From Clavibacter nebraskensis NCPPB 2581 (GTDB lineage Bacteria; Actinomycetota; Actinomycetes; Actinomycetales; Microbacteriaceae): a stretch of 64,000 nt of DNA. The stretch is taken from NCBI RefSeq assembly GCF_000355695.1, contig NC_020891.1, forward strand, positions 434,001-498,000. Direction: 5' to 3'. Numbering within the stretch: the stretch's first letter is position 1; every line of letters starts with the position of its first letter. This document shows positions 44,376-52,199 of this stretch, piece after piece. The notes beneath the pieces were generated by a model. That model saw only the letters and a program-made list of their open reading frames with translations, did no database searches and had not been told where the DNA came from. A program made the translations under genes and the position numbers.

Positions 44376-45826
44376 TGCGCGTGATATTCGGTCTCATCCC
44401 GGGCATGGGCGAGCTCGCCCTTCGACGCCTCACCCTGACGCAGAACGTGACGTGGCCCCGGTGGCGTCTCTACGCAGGTCTCGCGATCGCGGTCATCGCC
44501 ATGAGCACCACCGGAACGGTGCTCGCCTATGTCGACAGGCCGAGCGATCCGCTGGTGGCGTCGTTCTACCGGCCCGCGATCCTCGTGATCATGTCGATCC
44601 TCGCCGGGGCAGCGGTCATGGCGATGGAGGGGAGCCGTGATCGCTCCGGATCCACCGAGCGCGCACTGGGCGTCCTGCCCCTGCGTCGGCATGAGGCCGC
44701 GTCCCTCGTGCGTCTCCCCTCGCTCTGCGTGGCGGCCCTGGTCGTCCTCGTCCCGATCTGCCCGGCTGCGGCCGCGCTCGTCAGCATCGGCACTGGCCTC
44801 GAGGATGCGCTGCGCGCGATCCTCATCGCCTTCTGCGCGGGGATGGTCACGGTCGCCGTGCCCTACCTCGGCGTGTCCTTCCTCATGCGATCGCGAACAT
44901 GGGACTCGGTGAGGGTGCCCACCGCTCTCGTCCTCTGGGGCGTCGTCTACGTGTGGCAGGTGGGGGTGGCGTTCCGCTCGTTGGCGGGCACCGGGATCCC
45001 CGCCTACCTCCCGCTCGCGAGCGCGCTGACGGACGCTCTGCACGGCACCACGTCGGTACCCGCGGCCCGAGCGATATGCGTCACGGCTCTCGTCAGCCTC
45101 GTGGCCGTGGCCGTCGAGTTCTCCGTGTCCGGACGCCGAGGCCGGGCTCCCGCCGTCCTCCTCCGCTGGCATGGCCATGGCGCGGCCGGGCGCGCCCTCG
45201 GGGAGTTCCGGTACGCACTCCGCGATCCGGCCCTGCGGGCCAACGTCGCGCTCGGGATGCTCATGGCGTCCGTCGTCGTCGCCGGGTTCCTCCAGCTGCC
45301 GAGCGCGCTCCGTGCTCAGAGCGAATCCCTCGTGCTGCTGGTCGTCGGCGTGTTCGCCGTGTCCGTCTCCCGTTCAGTCCGGGGCATCTACCCCGCGTCG
45401 GTTCCTGTGCAACGGCTTCTCAACATCACGGCGACATCCTGGGCTTCATCGACCGCATCGGTCGTCGCTGCGATGGTCGCGCTGATGTTCCTGCCGTGTG
45501 TCGCGTTGACCTGGGATGCGACGGACGTCGGCGGTGTGACGCTGCTCCTGGTCGGCGCGTGGGCGCTCGCCGCCGCCCTGGCGGTAGGGGTGGGGGCGAT
45601 CCTCCCGGTCGGTGCGCGCAACGTCCTCGGACACGGGGTGGCCGGCGGGCTCTCCATAGGGGGCTACATCACCGCGTTCCTGTCAATGCAACAGGCTGCA
45701 GGCGGCATGACCGGCGCGTTCGCGGGGGCTGCGGTCGCCCTGCTCGTGGTCGCGATCCTCGTCGCGGTCCTATCCGAGAACTTCCGATGGCGACCGCGGT
45801 CGCCGCGCCGAGGAGGCATTGCATGA
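44375..45826 (+). CDS. ABC-type multi-pass permease
   Basis: 483 residues with about 10-12 predicted membrane helices (for example WRLYAGLAIAVIAMSTTGTV, ILVIMSILAGAAVMAM, VVAAMVALMFLPCVAL, VAGGLSIGGYITAFL). It has no ATPase or protease motif and fits a type-2-like ABC export permease paired with the preceding ATPase, comparable in position to YydJ-type proteins. The ATG overlaps the ATPase stop by one base; its stop overlaps the next start (ATGA). Confidence 0.75.
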   Translation: MRVIFGLIPGMGELALRRLTLTQNVTWPRWRLYAGLAIAVIAMSTTGTVLAYVDRPSDPLVASFYRPAILVIMSILAGAAVMAMEGSRDRSGSTERALGVLPLRRHEAASLVRLPSLCVAALVVLVPICPAAAALVSIGTGLEDALRAILIAFCAGMVTVAVPYLGVSFLMRSRTWDSVRVPTALVLWGVVYVWQVGVAFRSLAGTGIPAYLPLASALTDALHGTTSVPAARAICVTALVSLVAVAVEFSVSGRRGRAPAVLLRWHGHGAAGRALGEFRYALRDPALRANVALGMLMASVVVAGFLQLPSALRAQSESLVLLVVGVFAVSVSRSVRGIYPASVPVQRLLNITATSWASSTASVVAAMVALMFLPCVALTWDATDVGGVTLLLVGAWALAAALAVGVGAILPVGARNVLGHGVAGGLSIGGYITAFLSMQQAAGGMTGAFAGAAVALLVVAILVAVLSENFRWRPRSPRRGGIA

Positions 45827-46134
45827 GCACGTCCACGACCCGCATCCACCGCACCATGATCTGGCCGGGCATCGCGTCCGCCCTGCTCTGGCTCCTAGGA
45901 CTCCTCATCGCGGGGGTGAGCTTCGTCAGCGTCTCCGGCGCCGCCCGCGCCGCGTCCGACGGGACGTCGCTGCCGAGCGGCTTCCTGGGGCTCCCGCTCT
46001 TCGAGGGATTCCATGCCCATGGGCGTTTCGGCGTCCACCCGCAGTGGGGGCTCCTCGTGCTGCTGATCGTGCCCGCGGTGGTCGGCATCGCCCTGTCCCT
46101 CGTCGCGCTCCGGCGCCTGCGTGAGCATGACTGA
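45823..46134 (+). CDS. small two-helix membrane protein of the peptide operon
   Basis: 103 residues. Helix 1 (MIWPGIASALLWLLGLLIAGV) follows a short N-terminus; a ~45-residue probably extracytoplasmic loop contains FEGFHAHGRFGVHPQWG with three His; helix 2 is LLVLLIVPAVVGIALSLVAL; the tail ends RRLREHD. No family recognised. The His-rich loop might bind metal or haem, which is speculative. It overlaps both neighbours, so it clearly belongs to the operon. Immunity or assembly factor is possible. Confidence 0.65.
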   Translation: MSTSTTRIHRTMIWPGIASALLWLLGLLIAGVSFVSVSGAARAASDGTSLPSGFLGLPLFEGFHAHGRFGVHPQWGLLVLLIVPAVVGIALSLVALRRLREHD

Positions 46135-46681
46135 CGCGATCATGCTCGCGGTGCTCCTGTCGCTGGCCGGAGCCACGGAGATCGTCTTCGCCGGGCGGGG
46201 GAACGGCGCAGCATCTCCGCGTGGTGTCGCGACCGACCGCCTCATGCAGATCATGACGGTCCTCGCCATCGCCGGGCCACCGCTCACCTCGCTCGTATTC
46301 GCCCGGGCCCCATCAGTCGTGGCCGTGGGTGCGGGATGCGCTCTGGCCACCGGCGGCCTCGTCCTCCGGGTCGCCGCGATGCGCGCGCTCGGCAGCCGCT
46401 TCCAACTCACCCCGCGCCCGGTCGCGGAGTCACCCGCACTCGTCGTGGCGGGTCTCTACCACGTCGTCAGGCACCCCGGGTACACCGCGCTGCTGATGTT
46501 CTTCGCCGGAACGTCCCTGGTCGGCGGCGGTCTCGCCGGGCTGGCCTTCGTCGCGCCCTTGGTGGCGGGAGTGCTGGTGCGCATCCGCGTCGAGGAAGCC
46601 ATCCTCCGCCAGGAGTTCGGCCCCACCCACGTGGCCTATGTGGAGGACGTGAGATGGCTGCTCGTTCCGATGGTCCGATGA
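46127..46681 (+). CDS. isoprenylcysteine carboxyl methyltransferase (ICMT) family membrane protein
   Basis: 184 residues with four to five membrane helices. The C-terminal ICMT/PEMT signature is complete: LVVAGLYHVVRHPGYTALLM (RHPxY AdoMet site, about 115-119) and RVEEAILRQEFGPTHVAYVEDVRWLLVP (EE pair at 156-157). Eukaryotic Ste14 methylates the C-terminal carboxylate of prenylated cysteine; bacterial members have mostly unknown or thiol substrates. In this operon the precursor ends in cysteine, which makes it an obvious candidate substrate. ATG 46127 overlaps the previous gene by eight bases; GTG 46121 is also possible. Confidence 0.82.
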   Translation: MTDAIMLAVLLSLAGATEIVFAGRGNGAASPRGVATDRLMQIMTVLAIAGPPLTSLVFARAPSVVAVGAGCALATGGLVLRVAAMRALGSRFQLTPRPVAESPALVVAGLYHVVRHPGYTALLMFFAGTSLVGGGLAGLAFVAPLVAGVLVRIRVEEAILRQEFGPTHVAYVEDVRWLLVPMVR

Positions 46682-46866
46682 CGCACCAGGATCGTGTGCC
46701 CGGTCCGGATCCGCGGGTCGCCCATGCCGCCTCGCTCCTGGGACGTGGACGGGATGAGGCGAGGCGCCGCATGCGCGTGCGCCTCCGGTGGGAGCTCCTC
46801 GCCGTTGCGGGAGTCATCCTCCTCACCGTGACAGGATTGGCGGCCTACGTGGAGACCATCTCCTGA
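46678..46866 (+). CDS. small single-helix membrane protein, last gene of the peptide operon
   Basis: 62 residues. A basic cytoplasmic N-terminus with RVAHAASLLGRGRDEARRRMR precedes one membrane helix (LLAVAGVILLTVTGLAAYV) and a short external end. No family recognised. The ATG overlaps the ICMT stop (ATGA). Small basic single-helix proteins at the end of bacteriocin operons are sometimes immunity proteins; this is inference only. Confidence 0.6.
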   Translation: MTHQDRVPGPDPRVAHAASLLGRGRDEARRRMRVRLRWELLAVAGVILLTVTGLAAYVETIS

Positions 46867-46948
46867 GCCACGACGCCGCGCGCGTCACGCCGGGATCAGG
46901 GAACGAGGACCGCGGTCGTCGGCCTGAGGTACGCCTAGCATCGCCCTC

Positions 46949-48019
46949 ATGAGCGACACGTTTCCCGAGGCACCGCGGACGCCGGATCCCGAGCACGGCT
47001 CCGGCACGACCCTCGGCCTCATCGCGCGCGAGGCGAACGTGTCGATCGGCACGGTCAGCAAGGTCCTCAACGGGCGCAAGGGCATCTCGCCCGCGACCCG
47101 CGCGCGCGTCGAGGAGCTGATGGAGCTGCACGGCTACAGCAGGCGCGGCGCCGAGCGGCCGCACGGTGCGCTCATCGAGATCGTGCTGGAGGTGGTGGAC
47201 ACGGGCTTCTCCGTCGACCTGCTGCGCGGCGTCTCTGCGGTCGCGCGCGAGCACGGCCTGAGCGTCATCGTCACGGAGCACGGGCGCGACACCGCGCTCG
47301 ACGGCGACTGGATGGCGGGCGTCATGCAGCGCCGGCCGATGGGCCTCGTGCTCGTGTTCTCCGACCTCGCGCCCGCGCAGAAGCGGCAGCTGCGCAGTCG
47401 CGGGATCCCGTTCGTGGTGGTGGATCCCGCGGGGTCGCCGGCCGCGGACGTGCCGGCCGTCGGATCCACCAACTGGGAGGGCGGGCACGCCGCGGGGGAG
47501 CACCTGCTGGGACTCGGGCACGTGCGCATCGGCGCCATCAGCGGGCCGACGGACCGGCTCTACTCCCGAGCGCGGATATCGGGGTTCCGCAGCGCGCTCG
47601 AGGCGGCCGGGCCCGGGGTGTCGCTCGTCGAGGCGGAGGGCGACTTCGGTCGCGCCGCCGGGTTCCGGGCAGGCGGCGAACTGCTCGACCGCGCGGAGCG
47701 ACCGACCGCGATCTTCGCGGGCAACGACGAGCAGGCGGTCGGGCTCTACGAGGCCGCGCGCGAGCGGGGGATCCGCATCCCCGACGACCTCTCCGTGCTC
47801 GGCTACGACGATCTCCCGTTCGCCCGCATCGTCTCGCCCGCGCTGAGCACCGTGCGGCAGCCCGTGCGCGAGATGGCCGAGGCGGCGGCGCGCATGGTGC
47901 TGCGGATCCGCGAGGGCCGGAGCGAGGAGCCGACGCGGCTCGACCTCGCGACCGCGCTGGTGGTCCGCGCCAGTACGGCGGCGCCCGCGGCGACGGACGC
48001 GGTGTCGCCGCCTGAGTGA
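46949..48019 (+). CDS. LacI family transcriptional regulator
   Basis: 356 residues. N-terminal LacI helix-turn-helix with hinge (GLIAREANVSIGTVSKVLNGRKGISPATRARV, about 23-54). Periplasmic-binding-protein-like ligand core with RRPMGLVLVFSD, GLGHVRIGAISGP and DDLSVLGYDDLPFARIVSPALSTVRQP. It probably senses a sugar or sugar-like ligand and controls the adjacent ThuA-oxidoreductase genes through GAAACGTTTC at 48018-48027. Start: TAGCAT 46936-46941, 7 bases before ATG 46949. Confidence 0.88.
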   Translation: MSDTFPEAPRTPDPEHGSGTTLGLIAREANVSIGTVSKVLNGRKGISPATRARVEELMELHGYSRRGAERPHGALIEIVLEVVDTGFSVDLLRGVSAVAREHGLSVIVTEHGRDTALDGDWMAGVMQRRPMGLVLVFSDLAPAQKRQLRSRGIPFVVVDPAGSPAADVPAVGSTNWEGGHAAGEHLLGLGHVRIGAISGPTDRLYSRARISGFRSALEAAGPGVSLVEAEGDFGRAAGFRAGGELLDRAERPTAIFAGNDEQAVGLYEAARERGIRIPDDLSVLGYDDLPFARIVSPALSTVRQPVREMAEAAARMVLRIREGRSEEPTRLDLATALVVRASTAAPAATDAVSPPE

Positions 48020-48027
48020 AACGTTTC
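48018..48027. promoter_or_regulatory. LacI-type palindromic operator
   Basis: GAAACGTTTC is a perfect 10-bp palindrome with the central CG typical of LacI-family operators. It overlaps the lacI stop codon and lies upstream of the promoter-like pair TTGCCC (48045-48050) and TAGCGT (48070-48075) serving the ThuA operon. Confidence 0.65.
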
Positions 48028-48125
48028 GGATCGCCCACGGCCTCCTTGCCCCGCCCGACCGCGGGTGCGTAGCGTTCGAGGAGCGCCCGGCAGTCGACCG
48101 GACGCGCCCGACGAAGGAGTCGCCC

Positions 48126-48194
48126 GTGTCGCAGATCCCCCGCACGCCCGCCCGTCCGCATCGCGGTCGCCCGACCCGGACGGCGCTCGCGTGA
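48126..48194 (+). CDS. 22-codon leader ORF coupled to thuA
   Basis: GTG 48126 is preceded by GAAGGAG at ideal spacing and opens a 22-residue basic, Pro/Arg-rich frame (SQIPRTPARPHRGRPTRTAL) whose TGA overlaps the thuA GTG (GTGA). thuA itself has no ribosome binding site, so translation of this mini-ORF may be required for ThuA synthesis. It could also be the remnant of a deleted gene. No homology is claimed. Confidence 0.45.
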   Translation: MSQIPRTPARPHRGRPTRTALA

Positions 48195-48889
48195 CCGCCG
48201 CCCGGAAGGCGCTCGTCGTCCGCGGGGGCTGGGACGGCCACATGCCCGTCGAGACCACGGGCCTGTTCATCCCGTTCCTCGAGGAGAACGGCTTCGAGGT
48301 GCGCGTGGAGGAGGGATCGGCCGTCTACGCCGACGCCGACGTCATGGCCGCGACCGATCTCATCGTGCAGGCCAACACCATGACCACGATCGAGCCCGAG
48401 GAGATGGCCGGCCTCCGCGCCGCCGTCATCGCGGGCACCGGCATGGCCGGCTGGCACGGCGGCATCGCCGACTCGTACCGCAACACGGCCGACTACCTCC
48501 ACATGATCGGCGGCCAGTTCGCCCACCACGCGGGCAAGGACCCGGCCGAGCGCACGGGCGAGCAGTCCGACAACTACATCCCGTACACGGTCGAGATGAC
48601 CGAGCTCGGGCGCACGCACGAGATCACGCAGGGGATCGCCGACTTCGACCTCGTGACCGAGCAGTACTGGGTGCTGAGCGACGAGTACAACGACGTGCTC
48701 GCGACCACGACGCAGACCGTGCGGCCGTGGGATCCGTGGCATCGGCCGGTGACCGCGCCCGCCATCTGGACCCGCCAGTGGGGCGAGGGCCGCATCTTCG
48801 TCTCCGCCCCCGGCCACCGCATCGAGGTCGTCGAGGACCCGAACGTCCGCACCATCATCGAGAGGGGTCTCCTGTGGGCGGCACGCTGA
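48191..48889 (+). CDS. ThuA-domain protein
   Basis: 232 residues. The class I glutamine-amidotransferase-like ThuA fold: ALVVRGGWDGHMPVETTGLF, DLIVQANTMTTIEPEE, GTGMAGWHGGIADSYR and WTRQWGEGRIFVSAPGHRIE. ThuA proteins take part in uptake or catabolism of trehalose-like disaccharides or sugar alcohols in rhizobia; the exact reaction is unclear. GTG 48191 overlaps the mini-ORF stop. The downstream oxidoreductase starts inside its end, so they form a LacI-controlled operon. Confidence 0.82.
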   Translation: MTAARKALVVRGGWDGHMPVETTGLFIPFLEENGFEVRVEEGSAVYADADVMAATDLIVQANTMTTIEPEEMAGLRAAVIAGTGMAGWHGGIADSYRNTADYLHMIGGQFAHHAGKDPAERTGEQSDNYIPYTVEMTELGRTHEITQGIADFDLVTEQYWVLSDEYNDVLATTTQTVRPWDPWHRPVTAPAIWTRQWGEGRIFVSAPGHRIEVVEDPNVRTIIERGLLWAAR

Positions 48890-49983
48890 ACCACGACGAC
48901 GACGCGATGACCCTCGGGATCATCGGCGTCGGCAAGATCAGCGAGCAGTACTTCGCCGCGTTCGAGACCCTGCCGGGCGTCCGGCTCGTCGCGGTCGCCG
49001 ACCTCGACCTCGATCGTGCGCGCACGGTCGCCGAGGCCCAGGGCGTGGACGCGCTGAGCGTCGACGACCTCATCGCCGACCCGCGGATCGACACCGTCCT
49101 GAACCTCACGATCCCCGCCGCGCACGCCGAGGTCGACCTCCGCGTGCTCGAGGCCGGGAAGCACGTGTACGGCGAGAAGCCGCTCGCGCTCAGCCCCGCC
49201 GAGGCCGAGCCGATCCTGCGGCTCGCCGAGGAGAATGGGCTGCGCGTCGGATCCGCGCCCGACACCGTGTTGGGCACCGGCATCCAGACCGCCCGCGCCG
49301 TGCTCGACGCCGGCACGATCGGGAAGCCCGTCGCCGCGAACGCCTTCTGGGGCGCGCCGGGGCATGAGCTCTGGCACCCCGCCCCGGCCTTCTACTACCA
49401 GCCGGGTGCCGGGCCGCTCTTCGACATGGGGCCGTACTACCTCACGGCGCTCGTGACGCTGCTCGGCCCGATCACGCGCGTGCAGGGCGCCTCGCTCCGC
49501 TCCGACCGGGTCCGCTCCGCCGCCTCCGACCCCGAATCCCGCGAGATCCCCGTCACCGTCGACACGCACGTGAGCGCCGTGCTCACGCACGAGTCGGGCG
49601 CGGTCTCCACGGTCACGATGAGCTTCGACGTGTGGGCCACGCGGATCCCGAACATCGAGGTGTACGGCACCGCCGGCACGCTCTCGGTGCCCGACCCGAA
49701 CCACTTCTCGGGGGCGGTGCAGGTCGCGACGTCCGCCGACCGCGAGTGGGCGGACGTCGAGCCGAGCGCCGGCTACGTCGACGCGGGCCGCGGCTGCGGC
49801 CTCGCGGAGATGGCCGACGCGATCCGCCGGGGCGTCCCGCACCGGGCGTCCGGAGAGCTCGCGTTCCACGTGCTCGAGGTCATGGACGCGATCCTCGACC
49901 CCGCCTCGACGGGGGAGATCCGCAGCAGCGTGGGGCGCCCGGAGGCCGTGCCGCTGGGACAGCCGGGGCGCTCCGGGGACTGA
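48874..49983 (+). CDS. Gfo/Idh/MocA family oxidoreductase (ThuB-like)
   Basis: 369 residues from GTG 48874 (ribosome binding site GAGAGGGG six bases upstream, within thuA); ATG 48907 is an alternative start. Rossmann motif GIIGVGKIS, catalytic EKP in YGEKPLAL, then the C-terminal substrate domain with FDMGPYYLTALVTLLGP. It pairs with ThuA as in sugar-oxidising thuAB-type loci, so it probably oxidises a hydroxyl of a disaccharide or polyol with NAD(P). It overlaps thuA by 16 bases. Confidence 0.85.
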   Translation: MGGTLNHDDDAMTLGIIGVGKISEQYFAAFETLPGVRLVAVADLDLDRARTVAEAQGVDALSVDDLIADPRIDTVLNLTIPAAHAEVDLRVLEAGKHVYGEKPLALSPAEAEPILRLAEENGLRVGSAPDTVLGTGIQTARAVLDAGTIGKPVAANAFWGAPGHELWHPAPAFYYQPGAGPLFDMGPYYLTALVTLLGPITRVQGASLRSDRVRSAASDPESREIPVTVDTHVSAVLTHESGAVSTVTMSFDVWATRIPNIEVYGTAGTLSVPDPNHFSGAVQVATSADREWADVEPSAGYVDAGRGCGLAEMADAIRRGVPHRASGELAFHVLEVMDAILDPASTGEIRSSVGRPEAVPLGQPGRSGD

Positions 49984-50074
49984 CCGGAGATCGTCCGCGA
50001 ACAGGTAGTGGGCAGCCTTCCACAACCCCGCTCGACGCCCGTTCCTGGGAGCCCCGGCGGACTAGCCTGACGCC

Positions 50075-50443
50075 GTGACCCGCCACTTCTCGCAGTTCCT
50101 CTTCGCGCCGTACGGCGACGGGGAGGGGCTGCGCGCGGTGGAGGCGGACGCGTCCGACGAGCAGCTCCTCAGCGCCGAGGCGTGCGACGGAGATACGGAC
50201 GACGAGCCGCGGGAACGGGCGGCGGACGCCACCGACCTCTCGGTCTGGCCCCCGCTCACGGTCGTCGAGTGGCCGCTCACGCACCGGCCGTTCGACGACG
50301 ACGACGAGCCGGAGATCGCGGACGGGCACTTCTCGCCCGCGGACGAGGATCCGGACGGGGAGGCTCAGGAGGAGGCCGCCGCGCACGCCGCACGAGCCGC
50401 GCTCCTCGCCGAGGTCTACGGCTGGCCGCACCGCGCCATCTGA
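50075..50443 (+). CDS. acidic hypothetical protein
   Basis: 122 residues, extremely rich in Asp/Glu/Ala (e.g. DRPFDDDDEPEIADGHF-like stretch), with no membrane segment. Only the N-terminus (TRHFSQFLFAPYGDG) and the tail (LAEVYGWPHRAI) look ordered. No family recognised. It has a clear leaderless start, TAGCCT 50063-50068 then GTG 50075, and G/C third positions, so it is real. It converges with the alpha-amylase gene. Confidence 0.65.
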   Translation: MTRHFSQFLFAPYGDGEGLRAVEADASDEQLLSAEACDGDTDDEPRERAADATDLSVWPPLTVVEWPLTHRPFDDDDEPEIADGHFSPADEDPDGEAQEEAAAHAARAALLAEVYGWPHRAI

Positions 50444-50479
50444 CGCGCCTCCTGTCGCCGCGGCGCTCCCTCCGGTCGC

Positions 50480-51835
50480 CTACGCGCCGGCCAGCACCGC
50501 CCAGGAGTGCCCGGGCACGCGGCCGTCGCCCGCGAGGTCGCCCGCCTCGAGGCCGCCAGACGGACCGGGGATCGCCAGGGGCTCGTCGCCCAGGTTGAGC
50601 ACGAGGCGCAGCGCGTCCGGCGATCCGAGCGCCACGCCGCCGCCCGCGCCCGTTCCCGACGGCCGCAGCGTGACGGTGAGCGCGGTGTTGGTGAGGCCCG
50701 AGGTCTCCATCCGCGCGTCGACCAGCCAGGCGTGCCGCCGACGGAGGCCGACGAGCTCCTGGTGCAGGCGGCGGATCCGGGCGGCGTGCTCGTCGTCGGG
50801 GAGGTCGTCGGGCGCGGCCGGGTACGCCGGGCGCACGGCGTCGTCGCCGCCCGCGCGGTCCTCCTTCACGCCGGTGAGGCCGCGCTCGTCGCCCGCGTAG
50901 ATCGACGGGATGCCGGGCAGCAGGAGCAGCAGGGCGATCGCGTGGCCGAGGTGGCGCGGATCCACCGCCGACGCGATGCGCGTCACGTCGTGGTTGCCGA
51001 CGAAGGTCTGCGGCGTGAACGCCGGCAGCAGCTCGCCGTGGCGCGTGAGGGTCCAGTCGAGCTCGAACAGGTTGCCCTCGGCGATGGAGTTGCGGATCGA
51101 CTTCCACAGCTCGTACGCGGTGACGGAGTCGATGGACGACCCGGCCTGGTAGCCGACGTAGTCGCCGTGGATCATCTCGCCGACGAACCACGCGTCGGGG
51201 TGGCGCTCGCGGACGCGCGGCAGCACCGCCGCCCAGAACGACGCGGGCACGGCGTAGGCCGCGTCGAGCCGCCAGCCGGAGATGCCGCGGTCGAGCCAGT
51301 GGATCATCACCTCGGCCACGTGCGCGCGCACGGCCTCGGAGTCGTGGTCGAGCGTGACCAGCGCGCCGTGGCCCTCGAAGCCGACGGGTTCGCCGGCGTC
51401 GTCCCAGCGGAACCAGGAGGCGGCCTCGGATCCAGGCCCGTCGGCGAGCGCCTGCACGAAGCGCGGGTAGCTGCGGCCCACGTGGTTGAAGACGCCGTCG
51501 AGGAGCACCCGGACCCCGCGCGCGGAGGCGTCGGCGAGGAGGGTGTCGAAGTCGGCGTCGTCGCCGAGCCGCGGATCCACGGTCAGGTTGTCGCGGGTGT
51601 CGTAGCCGTGGGTCTCCGAGTCGAAGACCGGGCCGAGCAGCAGGCCGTTCGCGCCGAGGTCGACGAGGTAGGGGAGCCACGCGCGGAGGCGGTCGAGGCG
51701 GTGGGCGGGCGGCGCGTCGGGGTGCGCGGGGGATCCGCCGTCGGGCCCGGCGAGGTCGTCGCGGGTCTGCGGCGCGCCCGTGAAGCCGAGCGGGTAGACG
51801 TGCCACCAGACGACGTGGTCGGTCCAGGATGCCAA
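50480..51835 (-). CDS. GH13 alpha-amylase-family glycoside hydrolase
   Basis: 451 residues, cytoplasmic. GH13 regions: DGVFNHVG (region I), GWRLDAAY (nucleophile Asp), WFVGEMIHGD (acid/base Glu) and FVGNHDVTRI (transition-state Asp), then a short C-terminal beta domain. It should hydrolyse or transglycosylate alpha-glucans or maltooligosaccharides; exact specificity (neopullulanase-like versus trehalose-related) is open. TTG 51835 is the start: the ribosome binding site GAGGAGC is perfectly spaced and no ATG/GTG occurs near the conserved DHVVWWHVYPLGF. Confidence 0.88.
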   Translation of the reverse strand: MASWTDHVVWWHVYPLGFTGAPQTRDDLAGPDGGSPAHPDAPPAHRLDRLRAWLPYLVDLGANGLLLGPVFDSETHGYDTRDNLTVDPRLGDDADFDTLLADASARGVRVLLDGVFNHVGRSYPRFVQALADGPGSEAASWFRWDDAGEPVGFEGHGALVTLDHDSEAVRAHVAEVMIHWLDRGISGWRLDAAYAVPASFWAAVLPRVRERHPDAWFVGEMIHGDYVGYQAGSSIDSVTAYELWKSIRNSIAEGNLFELDWTLTRHGELLPAFTPQTFVGNHDVTRIASAVDPRHLGHAIALLLLLPGIPSIYAGDERGLTGVKEDRAGGDDAVRPAYPAAPDDLPDDEHAARIRRLHQELVGLRRRHAWLVDARMETSGLTNTALTVTLRPSGTGAGGGVALGSPDALRLVLNLGDEPLAIPGPSGGLEAGDLAGDGRVPGHSWAVLAGA

Positions 51836-52025
51836 GGGTCGCTCCTCGCGGTTCGGGTCGATCCAGCCTAATGAGCGGCGATCGTGACGGCCGTCGGCCG
51901 GAATCCGTCGGACAGCGGCAGGGGCGCGGCGGGCGGTCGGCGGCGCGGATTCGCGGGGCGGCCCCGCAGCATGTAGTCTGTCTCCCGGCCTGATCGCCGC
52001 TCGCGGGGATCATCGCCGCACGACT

Positions 52026-52098
52026 GCGCCCGTAGCTCAACGGATAGAGCATCTGACTACGGATCAGAAGGTTGGGGGTTCGAATCCCTCCGGGCGCA
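52026..52098 (+). tRNA. tRNA-Arg (anticodon ACG)
   Basis: 73 nt. Acceptor GCGCCCG (52026-52032) pairs with CGGGCGC (52091-52097), with discriminator A. Anticodon arm CTGAC-T-ACG-GA-TCAG reads ACG (inosine-modified in bacteria, CGN codons). T arm GGGGTTCGAATCCC. CCA is not encoded. Followed by a 13-bp hairpin terminator. Confidence 0.95.
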
Positions 52099-52138
52099 CA
52101 GCACCTCCGGGTGCATCTCTCTGGTTGAGACAGGATGC

Positions 52139-52167
52139 CGAACGGCCCGCCACTGGCGGGCCGTTCG
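52139..52167. terminator. hairpin terminator after tRNA-Arg
   Basis: CGAACGGCCCGCC (52139-52151) pairs with its complement at 52155-52167 around an ACT loop, followed by CGTTTCTCC. It can serve the tRNA on the plus strand and the LuxR-type gene on the minus strand. Confidence 0.8.
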
Positions 52168-52199
52168 CGTTTCTCCGGCGACATCCCGGATGCCGCCCC

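Noticed and set aside
46949-48019. LacI protein as regulator of the peptide operon
   Set aside because: It has its own leaderless promoter, and its operator-like palindrome faces the ThuA genes, not the peptide operon.
48065-48190. Longer thuA start at 48065
   Set aside because: It would cross the promoter-like TAGCGT region and add an Arg/Pro/Asp stretch unlike ThuA; the conserved fold begins right after GTG 48191.
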